Origin: Flavobacterium piscis
Lineage (GTDB): Bacteria > Bacteroidota > Bacteroidia > Flavobacteriales > Flavobacteriaceae
DNA length: 64,000 bases
Assembly (NCBI RefSeq): GCF_001686925.1
Contig: NZ_LVEN01000006.1
Location: 62,001 to 126,000 of the forward strand
Reading direction: 5' to 3'
Position 1 is the first letter of the stretch. Every line of letters starts with the position of its first letter. Shown here piece after piece: positions 46,940 to 55,359 of this stretch. The notes under the pieces were generated by a model that saw only the letters and a program-made list of their open reading frames with translations, had not been told where the DNA came from and did no database searches. Both the position numbers and the translations under genes were made by a program.

Positions 46940-47057
46940 GTAAAAAAGATAGGTTCTGCCTAATAAAAGGTTCATGTACTGAGTATTTTAACTTTTAGAG
47001 GAGGAATTTTCCTCGTCGTTTTGTAATGAAAAAAAACTCATTTTGAGGGATTTATAA

Positions 47058-47684
47058 TCATTCACTTCGATTGGTTCTTCTAAAGGTTAAATTAATTCTG
47101 GGCAATACATTTTTGGCTGTTTTAGGGACATGATGCTGCCAAAAACTATTGGTTGTTCCTGCCATTAATAAAAAGGATCCGTGATGCAAAGGAATCTCTA
47201 TTTGCGGAATCTCTTTTCTAAATTTATGACGGAGTTTGAACATTCTGGTTTCGCCAAAAGTGACCGAAGCAATAACCGGGTTTGGTCCTGTATTGTGCTC
47301 TTTGTCGCTGTGCCAGCCAACGCCATCATTTCCGTCTCGGTATAAATTTAGGAGAAGACTATTGAAATCAAGCTGTGTTTCTTTTTCGACCCTTCCTCTG
47401 ATAGTCAATAATTCATAAGTCCAGTCAGGTCCGTTTTGGTCTGCACCGGGATTATCCTTGTCTTCATACCAGGAAATCATTCGGGGAACAGTATAGGTTT
47501 TATCATAGATTTCCATTTCATATTCTCTCCATTTGGTCTTGTGGAGTATTCTTTCGTAAAAGCGATCAGATTCTTCTTTAGTGAAAAAATTATCGATCAA
47601 AATAAGTTCTGCATCCGGCAGGTCAAATACTTTTTTTCCTGCCAGACCAGTGGCAAATAATTCGGTATCGCTAAATAGTGTCAT
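47058..47684 (-). CDS. alkB: AlkB-like 2-oxoglutarate/Fe(II) dioxygenase
   Basis: A 208-residue enzyme from the ATG at 47684; in-frame starts further up lie within the preceding gene. The iron ligands are His and Asp in WHSDKEH and the distal His in WQHHVPKT. NLTFRRT at the end holds the arginines for 2-oxoglutarate and substrate. The compact form with PRMISWYED and LYRDGNDGVGWHSD matches bacterial ALKBH2/3-like AlkB. It removes methyl groups such as 1-methyladenine and 3-methylcytosine from DNA. It starts 7 bp after the exonuclease III stop and is probably in the same transcript, the last gene of a DNA-repair run. Confidence 0.9.
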   Translation of the reverse strand: MTLFSDTELFATGLAGKKVFDLPDAELILIDNFFTKEESDRFYERILHKTKWREYEMEIYDKTYTVPRMISWYEDKDNPGADQNGPDWTYELLTIRGRVEKETQLDFNSLLLNLYRDGNDGVGWHSDKEHNTGPNPVIASVTFGETRMFKLRHKFRKEIPQIEIPLHHGSFLLMAGTTNSFWQHHVPKTAKNVLPRINLTFRRTNRSE

Positions 47685-47691
47685 TGTTTGA

Positions 47692-48468
47692 TTATTTTGT
47701 GTCAATTTCAATCCATACCGGAGCATGGTCGCTTGTTTTTTCCCATCCCCGCACATGGCGGTCAACTCCTCCGGAAATTAGTTTTTTTGCTAATTGCGGA
47801 CTTAATAAAAAATGATCAATTCTAAGTCCTGCGTCCCGCTCGTAAGCTTTTCTGAAATAATCCCAAAAAGTATAAATTTTCTCATTAGGATATAAAGTTC
47901 GAATCGCGTCTGTCCATCCCTGAGAAACAATAGCTGCAAAAGCTTTTCTAACTTCAGGTAAAAAAAGAGCATCGTTTACCCATTTTTCCGGTTTATAAAC
48001 ATCCAGTTCTGTTGGCATCACATTATAATCTCCAATCAATATTACCGGAACTTTTAAACTCAAAAGCGTTGCTGCACGATCAGCCAGACGACCAAACCAT
48101 TTGAGTTTATATTCTAATTTTGGCCCCGGGGCAGGATTTCCGTTAGGGAGATAAAGACAGGCAATTACAATTCCGTTAATCAAAGCTTCGATATACCGAC
48201 TTTGAATATCTTCGTGGTCTCCCGGAAGCACGCGCGTTACTTCGTCAATCTCCATATTACGCGCCAGAATCGCAACGCCATTCCATTGTTTTTGTCCGTG
48301 CCAAATCGCATTGTAACCGGCATCATTAATTGCTTTAACAGGAAAATTGTCCTGTTGCGCTTTTAATTCCTGAAGGCATACAATATCCGGAGTGGTTTCT
48401 TCAAGCCATTTCAATAAAACATTCAATCGTCCGTTGACTCCGTTTACGTTATAAGTAGCTATTTTCAT
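47692..48468 (-). CDS. xth: Exodeoxyribonuclease III / AP endonuclease
   Basis: A 258-residue member of the exonuclease III family of typical length. Catalytic motifs in order: ATYNVNGVNGR (Asn), CLQELKAQ (Glu), GDYNVMPTELDVY (Asp and Asn), GLRIDHFLLS (Asp) and SDHAPVWIEID (Asp-His). It cuts DNA at abasic sites and trims 3' blocked ends. It lies 72 bp downstream of the exonuclease/GIY-YIG gene and 7 bp upstream of alkB on the same strand. Confidence 0.95.
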   Translation of the reverse strand: MKIATYNVNGVNGRLNVLLKWLEETTPDIVCLQELKAQQDNFPVKAINDAGYNAIWHGQKQWNGVAILARNMEIDEVTRVLPGDHEDIQSRYIEALINGIVIACLYLPNGNPAPGPKLEYKLKWFGRLADRAATLLSLKVPVILIGDYNVMPTELDVYKPEKWVNDALFLPEVRKAFAAIVSQGWTDAIRTLYPNEKIYTFWDYFRKAYERDAGLRIDHFLLSPQLAKKLISGGVDRHVRGWEKTSDHAPVWIEIDTK

Positions 48469-48540
48469 AGTAGATTTAATTAATTTGTATCATTAAATTT
48501 ACAGCTTTTTGCGCCTTTATATTTACACAACTTCATATTC

Positions 48541-49920
48541 TTATTTCAGAAACTGTTTGTTAAAGAATACTTTACGCGGATTTTTTTCTGCGTAAGCAAA
48601 AATCAATTGCACAATGTATTGATTGCTTTTATAAGGCGTAGCATAATTTTTTACTTCTAAAGGATCTGTAATTGCAACATCTAACGGAATATATCCCATA
48701 CCATAAAAATGACCATTTTCGATCCAGATGCAACTGCGTTCTTGTGAGGTTCTTCCTTTTTCTATAATCGCAAAAGTGGGTCTGTTGCCCAATAAAAACT
48801 CAATAGCATTGTCGACTTGCTCATTGTGAATTGAAACTTCCGGCAAATCTGTTATATCACTGTTTTTAAATATTTCTCCGTCTTCAGGCCTTAAATATTT
48901 GCAAAATCGATAATCAATTTCAAATTGTTCTGCCAGGCTTCGCAATGTATTTGTTCCTTCATGTATACTGCTGAAATGCTCAATGCACGACTGAAATTTA
49001 TTGAGTTTCCCGATTGCCAGATATTTATATCCGTTGCGGGCTTCATATTGATACAATCCGTATTTCGGTTCAAAACGTTTTAATGCTCTGTTGTAAGTGG
49101 GCCAAAGGTGCTTGATTTCGGTACATTCTAAAAGTAGCGCCATTAATTCGTTGCCACAGACTTCAAAAGAAATGGAATGTATATCTCTTAAGAAATGTTG
49201 TCTTTGCGGATTGATCTTATGACCGCTAAAATGAGAGGCAACGCGTTTTTTTAAGTTGATGGCTTTTCCAACATAAATTACCTTTTTGACTTCATTATAA
49301 AAATAATAGACACCTGGTTTTTCCGGTAAATTATTAAAATCTTCCGGCGGAAGGTTAGGAGGTAAACGCTGATCCTGTGAGGTGTTTTTGATCATTTTTT
49401 CGATATGACCTTCATCATCCCATTCGAGTAATCGCGAAAATAATATAGCTGTAGCTGCTGCATCACCACCGGCACGATGCTGGTTTTCTAAAGGTATATC
49501 TAATGAATTGCAAAGTTTTCCCAAACTGTATGATGCAAAACCGGGTCTGATTTTTCGTGCCGCACGAACGGTACAGAGTTTTCTCGCTGTCCATTTAAAA
49601 CCCGCTTGTTCGAGTTGATGGCGAACGAACGAATAATCAAAGTTGACATTATGGGCAACGAAAACACGATCAGTAAGCATTTCTAACACCTTATCTGAAA
49701 TATCATCAAAGATGGGCGCATTAGCCACCATTTCATTATTGATTCCTGTTAGGGCAAAAATCGCAATTGGAATTTCTTTTTCCGGATTCACAAGCGTTTC
49801 ATAATGTTCGATCACGTTTTCTCCGTCATGAATGATGATCGCAATTTCTGTAATGCGGCTGCCACTGGCGTTTCCTCCGGTGGTTTCGATATCTACTATG
49901 GCGTATTCTTGCTTTTTCAT
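48541..49920 (-). CDS. DnaQ-type exonuclease fused to GIY-YIG nuclease (UvrC/Cho-like)
   Basis: A 459-residue two-nuclease fusion. Residues 1-175 are a DEDDh exonuclease (AIVDIETTGGNAS, HNVNFDYSFVRH, HRAGGDAAAT). Residues about 198-280 are a GIY-YIG domain (KPGVYYFYNEVKKVIYVGKA, with the following arginine in LKKRVASHF). The C-terminal 180 residues resemble no catalytic domain I can name. Proteins of this layout are like the Cho/UvrC N-terminal half joined to epsilon-like proofreading and are expected to act in nucleotide-excision or damage processing. It begins 49 bp after the dnaE stop, in the same direction. Confidence 0.88.
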   Translation of the reverse strand: MKKQEYAIVDIETTGGNASGSRITEIAIIIHDGENVIEHYETLVNPEKEIPIAIFALTGINNEMVANAPIFDDISDKVLEMLTDRVFVAHNVNFDYSFVRHQLEQAGFKWTARKLCTVRAARKIRPGFASYSLGKLCNSLDIPLENQHRAGGDAAATAILFSRLLEWDDEGHIEKMIKNTSQDQRLPPNLPPEDFNNLPEKPGVYYFYNEVKKVIYVGKAINLKKRVASHFSGHKINPQRQHFLRDIHSISFEVCGNELMALLLECTEIKHLWPTYNRALKRFEPKYGLYQYEARNGYKYLAIGKLNKFQSCIEHFSSIHEGTNTLRSLAEQFEIDYRFCKYLRPEDGEIFKNSDITDLPEVSIHNEQVDNAIEFLLGNRPTFAIIEKGRTSQERSCIWIENGHFYGMGYIPLDVAITDPLEVKNYATPYKSNQYIVQLIFAYAEKNPRKVFFNKQFLK

Positions 49921-49969
49921 CTTATTTATATAACGTAAAACAGATTGTTATTCTTGTCAAATCTTTCAA

Positions 49970-52900
49970 TTATGTGTTTTGAAATTTCATTCGATGTCTC
50001 GGTAAATTAATTTCATGTCCTTGCGGATAGGGTTCCCGATGCGTAGGGCTCACATCTTCTTTGATTAAACGTTGTGTTTTATATTGATCTTTGGCATCCA
50101 TATAACGCGGATCGGGAATAAAAGGTATCTTGGCCATTTTGGTAATCGTGATCGTCGGGAAATGATAATCGACCTCGACAGTTCCTAAAAGCAGGTAACA
50201 ACCTCCGCCCTGAAAAGGAAATTGTGCCAGACAATCCGGAAAATGTGCTGTATCAAAATAAGTACCTTCATGATCGATCCAGGTTCCGAAATACATATTG
50301 CCTTTTTTGGTGGGAACTTGTTTTCTGGAAATCAGATACGCCAGCATACGCACTTGTTTTTTATGATGAACTACTAAATCTTTGGCCATAATATCGCCAC
50401 GATGTTTAGTTTGAAGCAAATCAAAAACGGTACAGGATACGGGGAAACTTAAAAGTTCGATTTCATCAAAAGCATCTTCATATAAAGAACGTTCTAAAGT
50501 GGGGAGCTTATACTCTTTAACGGGTTCCTGCAGCAGCATCAAACTTCTGTTTTCGGGTTTGAAATTATTTAAGAGCAAACTCGCAATAACCAAGAGCTGA
50601 TTTTTGGTTTTTCCTGTAAAACGAAAAGCATCTATAAAAATCAGGATTTTCATGCTCTCGATCCCAATTGGAATGCGATTGATGAAATCTTCCAAAGAAA
50701 GAAAATCTCCATTTTTCTCCCGATCTGATTCTATTAAATGAGCCGTTTTAGATTCTAAACTCTGCAAATGCATAAAGCCGAGATAAATATCAGTTCCGTA
50801 CACCGTAGTCTGGTATTCACTTTTATTGACACACGGATTAAGAACTGTTGCGCCAGACATTCGGGCTTCGTGTATATACACTTCGGTTCTGTAAAAACCA
50901 CCCTGATTGTTGATTACCGCTGTCATAAATTCTACAGGATAATTGATCTTGAGATATAAACTCTGATAACTTTCGACAGCATAAGAGGCAGAGTGCGCTT
51001 TGCAAAACGAAAACCCGGCAAAAGATTCAATCTGGCGGTAAATTTCCTGACTAAGCGTTTCAGGATGTCCTTTTCTGGCGCAAGACGCAAAGAAATTATC
51101 TTTTACTTTTTGTAAAGCTTCTAAAGAACGTCCTTTTCCAGACATGGCACGACGCAGTATGTCGCCATCAGCGGCGGGAACGCCTCCATAATGCTGAGCA
51201 ATTTTAATAACATCTTCCTGATACACCATAATCCCGTAAGTTTCGCCAAGATGCTCCTTAAAAACCTCATGAAAATACTCGAATTGATCTGGATAATTAT
51301 GACGGAAAATGTATTCTTTCATCATTCCGGATTGAGCAACTCCGGGACGAATGATGGAAGACGCGGCAACTAAAATTTTATAATTATCGCAATTCAATCG
51401 GCGTAATAAACCGCGCATCGCCGGGCTTTCAATATAAAAACAGCCAATAGTTCGGCCTTGAGCCAAATGAACATTGCAAACTGCTTCGTCTTTAGAAATC
51501 GAAGTATTGCGAATGTCGACTTTTATACCTCTGTTTTTCTCAATGAGTTTTACGCTGTCGTCTATATGACCAATGCCACGCTGACTCAGAATATCAAATT
51601 TATCAAAACCAATTTCCTCAGCAATATGCATGTCAAAAAGCACAATTGGAAAACCTTTTGGAGGCATTTCAAGTGGCGTGTAATTGGTAATGGGTTCTTC
51701 AGAAATAATGATTCCACAAGCGTGCATACTTCGCTGATTCGGATATTTATGCATCATTTTGCTATATTCCTGAACCAGTTTTACAATAGAATTGGTTTCG
51801 TGTAACTCCTCAGGGTTTTTAGCCAGCATGTCTAATTCTTCTTTTGGAAGACCAAAAACTTTTCCGACTTCCCTAAAAATAGATCGGTGTTTGAACTCGA
51901 CATTGGTTCCACAGAAAGCAACATGATCGCGACCGTATGTATCGAAAATATATTCTAAAATGGTGTTGCGTTCTTTCCAGCTCCAATCGATATCAAAATC
52001 GGGAGGGCTTTTTCGATTTAAGTTTAAAAAACGTTCAAAATACAGATCGAGTTCGATTGGACAGATATCGGTAATTCCGAGACAATAAGCTATAATACTA
52101 TTGGCTCCACTTCCGCGCCCTATGTGCATAAATCCCTGACTGTTGCTGTATCTGACAATGTCCCAAGTGATTAAAAAATAACCACTGAATTGTAATTCGT
52201 CAATAACTTTTAATTCTTTTTCTACACGTTTTCGAGCAATTTTGTTTTCTTTTTCATAACGCCATTCAAAACCTTTTTCGGCCAATTCTGTTAGTTTTTT
52301 GAGATCACTCTCGCGACTTCCTGTAAAGAATTTTTTATTTCTTTTAATTGAAAAATCGTATTGAAAATTACAAGAATCGATTATTCTTTGCGTGTTGACT
52401 ATGATTTCAGGATAACTTTCATAAAATGGTAAAAGCGATTCTAGCGGGAGCATTTTCTCAGAAGTTTTACAATAATCAGTTTCTGTAAGCCTCGAAAGAA
52501 TAATATTAGTGTCAATGGCGCGTAGAATTTTATGCAGATTAAATTCTTTTTTATTGCTAAAAGTTACGGATTGCAGCACAACCATTTTCGAAATATTATT
52601 TCTATGTTCTGATGTTAAAAGCTTTAAAACTTCATCCGGACGAATTCCGATAAATTCATTTTCACGAAGAAATTCCGGAGCATTTTCTAAAGTATAAATA
52701 ACAAAAACCGATTCGAATTCGGGAGCAATCAAAGGCAAAGCTTCTCCGCTGAAATTATGATCCGTTAAAAAACGATTCATTTCGCCAAGTCCGCTGGCAT
52801 TTTTGGCTAAGCCAATGTATCGAAATTCATGATTAGATCGAAATTCCATTCCCACAAGAGGTTTAATTCCTTTGGATTCGCAAGCTCTCATAAAATCGTA

Positions 52901-53032
52901 AATTCCGGTAACGGTATTAATATCGGTAAGTGCCATAGTTTTTATACCATACAAAACGGCTTGCTCAACGAGTTTATCGAGAGGAATTGTGCCGTAACGC
53001 AGAGAATGAAAAGAATGACAATTGAGATACAT
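49970..53032 (-). CDS. dnaE2: DNA polymerase III alpha subunit, DnaE2-like short form
   Basis: A 1020-residue C-family polymerase, shorter than replicative DnaE (about 1160-1500). The N-terminal PHP domain begins MYLNCHSFHSLRYG; the usual first metal histidine of HxH is Asn4 here, so the PHP site is probably inactive. The palm has RGSGANSIIAY and PPDFDIDW with catalytic Asp347 and Asp349, and the third acid is in FDKFDILSQ. The C-terminal OB-fold region (KRGDIMAKDLVVH onward) is present, the tau-binding end is not. It starts 3 bp after the Y-family polymerase stop, the pairing seen in imuB-dnaE2 mutagenesis cassettes. It likely extends past lesions. Confidence 0.85.
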   Translation of the reverse strand: MYLNCHSFHSLRYGTIPLDKLVEQAVLYGIKTMALTDINTVTGIYDFMRACESKGIKPLVGMEFRSNHEFRYIGLAKNASGLGEMNRFLTDHNFSGEALPLIAPEFESVFVIYTLENAPEFLRENEFIGIRPDEVLKLLTSEHRNNISKMVVLQSVTFSNKKEFNLHKILRAIDTNIILSRLTETDYCKTSEKMLPLESLLPFYESYPEIIVNTQRIIDSCNFQYDFSIKRNKKFFTGSRESDLKKLTELAEKGFEWRYEKENKIARKRVEKELKVIDELQFSGYFLITWDIVRYSNSQGFMHIGRGSGANSIIAYCLGITDICPIELDLYFERFLNLNRKSPPDFDIDWSWKERNTILEYIFDTYGRDHVAFCGTNVEFKHRSIFREVGKVFGLPKEELDMLAKNPEELHETNSIVKLVQEYSKMMHKYPNQRSMHACGIIISEEPITNYTPLEMPPKGFPIVLFDMHIAEEIGFDKFDILSQRGIGHIDDSVKLIEKNRGIKVDIRNTSISKDEAVCNVHLAQGRTIGCFYIESPAMRGLLRRLNCDNYKILVAASSIIRPGVAQSGMMKEYIFRHNYPDQFEYFHEVFKEHLGETYGIMVYQEDVIKIAQHYGGVPAADGDILRRAMSGKGRSLEALQKVKDNFFASCARKGHPETLSQEIYRQIESFAGFSFCKAHSASYAVESYQSLYLKINYPVEFMTAVINNQGGFYRTEVYIHEARMSGATVLNPCVNKSEYQTTVYGTDIYLGFMHLQSLESKTAHLIESDREKNGDFLSLEDFINRIPIGIESMKILIFIDAFRFTGKTKNQLLVIASLLLNNFKPENRSLMLLQEPVKEYKLPTLERSLYEDAFDEIELLSFPVSCTVFDLLQTKHRGDIMAKDLVVHHKKQVRMLAYLISRKQVPTKKGNMYFGTWIDHEGTYFDTAHFPDCLAQFPFQGGGCYLLLGTVEVDYHFPTITITKMAKIPFIPDPRYMDAKDQYKTQRLIKEDVSPTHREPYPQGHEINLPRHRMKFQNT

Positions 53033-53035
53033 GAT

Positions 53036-54217
53036 TTATTTGATACGTTTTAAAATTTCATCTTTATTATTAGGCTTAAAAGAAGCTCCGGCACAACGCA
53101 TTACGGCATCAAAACCATAACGGCTTTTCATTTTATCCATCGCAGCATAAAGTGAAAGCATTTCCTCAGTATCTTCAAAAAGATCAATTTGATACGTTCC
53201 GCGAACCAATCCGCTAAAGCGAATACCAATCAGGCGCAATCGCATACGGCGTTGGTAGACTTTTTCAAATAACTCCATTACATTTTTGGTCAAAATATGA
53301 TCTGCTGAAGTATAAGCTATTTTGCATTGTTTGGTTTCGGTATCAAAATTGGCGTAACGAATTTTAACCGTAATGGTCGAGGTTAGCCATTGCTCAGATC
53401 GCAATTGAAAAGCTAGTTTTTCCACCATTCCAATCAATATCGATTTTAGCATGATAATATCGATTGTGTCCTGAGAAAATGTATGTTCGGTAGAAATTGA
53501 TTTTCTTTCAGTATAAGGTTCTACAGGCGTATGATCTATTCCGTTAGCTTTTTTCCAGATATCCAGACCATTTTTACCAATCATTTGCTGTAAAACTTCG
53601 GGAGGCATTTCAGATAAAGTCTGAATTTTTCGGACGCCGATTCGGGATAAAAGCTGAAAAGTGACCGCTCCAACCATAGGAATTTTTTGAATCGATAACG
53701 GATTCAAAAAGCCTTGTACCTCGTTTTCCGCAATTTGTAAATTTCCTACTGGTTTTCCCTCGCCGGTAGCAATTTTAGAAACAGTTTTATTGACGGATAA
53801 CGAAAAACTAATGGGTAATCCGGTTTCTTTAATAACAGATTGTGCCAGTTCATTTGTCCATTTATAACTTCCGTGAAATTTGTCCATTCCGGTAATGTCA
53901 AGATAGAATTCGTCGATGCTCGCTTTTTCTAACACCGGCGCTTTTTCCTGAAGAACATTAGTAACATCATGCGATAATTTTGAATATAATTCCATATCGC
54001 CTTTCATTACTTTGGCATCCGGACAAAGTTTCATTGCCATATGAATTGGCATCGCAGAACGCACTCCAAAACGTCTGGCTTCATATGAACAAGACGCTAC
54101 AACACCGCGATCGCCACCACCAATAATTAGAGGTTTGCCTCTTAATTCTGAGTTTGTTAGCCTTTCGCAGGATACAAAAAAGGTATCCAAATCCATGTGT
54201 ACAATCGCCCTTGCCAT
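53036..54217 (-). CDS. Y-family DNA polymerase (DinB/UmuC-like)
   Basis: A 393-residue translesion polymerase. The first metal motif is HMDLDTFF (Asp9, Asp11), the second ASIDEFYLDITG (Asp102, Glu103), both intact, so it is catalytically competent unlike ImuB. The little-finger domain is followed by QIDLF at residues 343-347, a beta-clamp-binding motif placed internally before a 45-residue tail, as in UmuC. The promoter -7 box (54244-54237, minus) lies inside the palindrome TGTAC-N10-GTACA. It is the first gene of a probable operon with dnaE2 3 bp downstream. Confidence 0.9.
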   Translation of the reverse strand: MARAIVHMDLDTFFVSCERLTNSELRGKPLIIGGGDRGVVASCSYEARRFGVRSAMPIHMAMKLCPDAKVMKGDMELYSKLSHDVTNVLQEKAPVLEKASIDEFYLDITGMDKFHGSYKWTNELAQSVIKETGLPISFSLSVNKTVSKIATGEGKPVGNLQIAENEVQGFLNPLSIQKIPMVGAVTFQLLSRIGVRKIQTLSEMPPEVLQQMIGKNGLDIWKKANGIDHTPVEPYTERKSISTEHTFSQDTIDIIMLKSILIGMVEKLAFQLRSEQWLTSTITVKIRYANFDTETKQCKIAYTSADHILTKNVMELFEKVYQRRMRLRLIGIRFSGLVRGTYQIDLFEDTEEMLSLYAAMDKMKSRYGFDAVMRCAGASFKPNNKDEILKRIK

Positions 54218-54229
54218 TTCCTTTGTTTT

Positions 54230-54249
54230 TGTACAACAAAATTAGTACA
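54230..54249. promoter_or_regulatory. Candidate operator TGTAC-N10-GTACA over the polymerase promoter
   Basis: TGTAC (54230-54234) and GTACA (54245-54249) are inverted, separated by 10 nt. The spacer contains, on the minus strand, TAATTTTG (54244-54237), an exact TAnnTTTG -7 box for the polymerase operon. A further TGTACA lies at 54198-54203 inside the polymerase start. The S24 regulator encoded next to it is the obvious candidate binder. Confidence 0.7.
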
Positions 54250-54267
54250 GATAATAACATTTTTTTG

Positions 54268-54275
54268 TATATTTG
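54268..54275 (+). promoter_or_regulatory. -7 element of the S24 regulator gene
   Basis: TATATTTG matches TAnnTTTG and would give a leader of about 20 nt. The right half of the TGTAC palindrome lies 18 bp upstream, at the -33 position, so a bound repressor would also block this promoter. Confidence 0.6.
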
Positions 54276-54301
54276 ATGTTCCAAATTATAACAAATTAAT
54301 T

Positions 54302-55075
54302 ATGTCCTTATTTTCAGACAATATCAGAGCATTGAGGGTTAAGCATAAAATATCACAAGAGAAATTAGCTGAAAACCTAAAAATTACCAGAGGTAGATAC
54401 GTTAAATACGAAGACGGAACTTCAGAAGCACCGTATGATATTTTAAAGCAGATTGCTTTATATTTTCATATGAGTATTGACCTGATACTGTCTGTCGATA
54501 TACGCAAAATAGATGTGGAAAATTTGATAAAACTAGAAGGGAACCGACTTATTTTGCCCATACAAGTCGATCGATTCGGAGAAAATTTTATCGAAATTGT
54601 AAGCCAAAAAGCAAAAGCAGGCTACTTAAACGGCTATGCCGATCCAGAATATATTGAAAGTTTGCAACAGGTTTCGCTTCCGTTCCTTGGTCCGGGCAAA
54701 CATAGAGGTTTTCCTGTAGAAGGCGATTCGATGCCACCACACGAAGACGGTTCAATTATCATTGGCCGTTATGTGGAAAGGCTGGGCGAGGTTATGGATG
54801 GAAAAACCTATATCCTGATTACCAAAAATGAAGGTATGGTCTATAAACGTCTAAATAAAAACAAAAAGAATGCTTTGGTTCTGGAATCAGATAATCGTTT
54901 TTATCCGAATTACGAAGTGAAAGCTTCAGATATTTTAGAGATCTGGGAATACGAATGTAATATCGGAAGAAGTGATAGACGTCATGAACAGACAGAATCG
55001 CAAAGTATGAAAGATTTGCTTTTAGAAGTAAAAAGGGAAGTGATGGAGATTAAGAATAATACTTCGAATACGTAA
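54302..55075 (+). CDS. LexA-like HTH-XRE/S24 self-cleaving repressor
   Basis: A 257-residue regulator from the ATG at 54302. Residues 4-60 form a Xre/Cro-type helix-turn-helix (ALRVKHKISQEKLAENLKIT). The C-terminal half is an S24 peptidase: the probable cleavage bond is Ala106-Gly107 (KAKAGYLNGY), the nucleophile Ser143 lies in VEGDSMPPHEDGS and the general base Lys182 in MVYKRLNK. The spacing (36 and 39 residues) is close to that in LexA and phage cI. Such repressors cut themselves when RecA is activated by DNA damage. It is divergent from the polymerase operon; a C-terminal tail of about 40 charged residues has no known role. Confidence 0.88.
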   Translation: MSLFSDNIRALRVKHKISQEKLAENLKITRGRYVKYEDGTSEAPYDILKQIALYFHMSIDLILSVDIRKIDVENLIKLEGNRLILPIQVDRFGENFIEIVSQKAKAGYLNGYADPEYIESLQQVSLPFLGPGKHRGFPVEGDSMPPHEDGSIIIGRYVERLGEVMDGKTYILITKNEGMVYKRLNKNKKNALVLESDNRFYPNYEVKASDILEIWEYECNIGRSDRRHEQTESQSMKDLLLEVKREVMEIKNNTSNT

Positions 55076-55117
55076 TTTTTCAATTTCAAATTTCAATTGC
55101 AATATAAAGTAAGTCTC

Positions 55118-55356
55118 AGCGGGACGATATGTTTATAGCAAAATTTCATTACATTTTAATAAACCCCATCGGGGTGGCATGTTTATTATCACGATGAATG
55201 TCGCTCCGCTGGAGCTTTGTATAGGGAAATCATTAATTATCTATAAATATTACGCTACGCTGAAGCTTTTTTTTAAAATTCTTTATACCAATGTCACATA
55301 TTTTGTCTGAACTGGACTAAAGTCCAGCCCTACAATATAATTTGAGCCTTTGGCTC
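55118..55356. repeat. Cluster of short dispersed repeats
   Basis: Between the regulator and the histidine kinase lie two related units around GGGACGATATGTTTATAG (55121) and GGGGTGGCATGTTTATTA (55171), then a hairpin CTGGACT-AA-AGTCCAG (55312-55327) and GAGCC-TTT-GGCTC (55344-55356). These resemble intergenic repeats of other Flavobacteria. No gene is present in this 284-bp gap. Confidence 0.6.
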
Positions 55357-55359
55357 TTT

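Noticed and set aside
46990..47015. Shine-Dalgarno-like AGAGGAGGAA
   Set aside because: It is part of a small hairpin (GAGGA/TTCCTC) in an intergenic gap with no start codon and gene downstream on that strand.
47029..47050. Terminator after alkB
   Set aside because: The stem is only about 4-5 bp (CTCA/TGAG) though a T run follows on the minus strand; too weak to list.
47685..47765. Longer N-terminus of AlkB
   Set aside because: It lies inside the exonuclease III gene in another frame and has no resemblance to AlkB.
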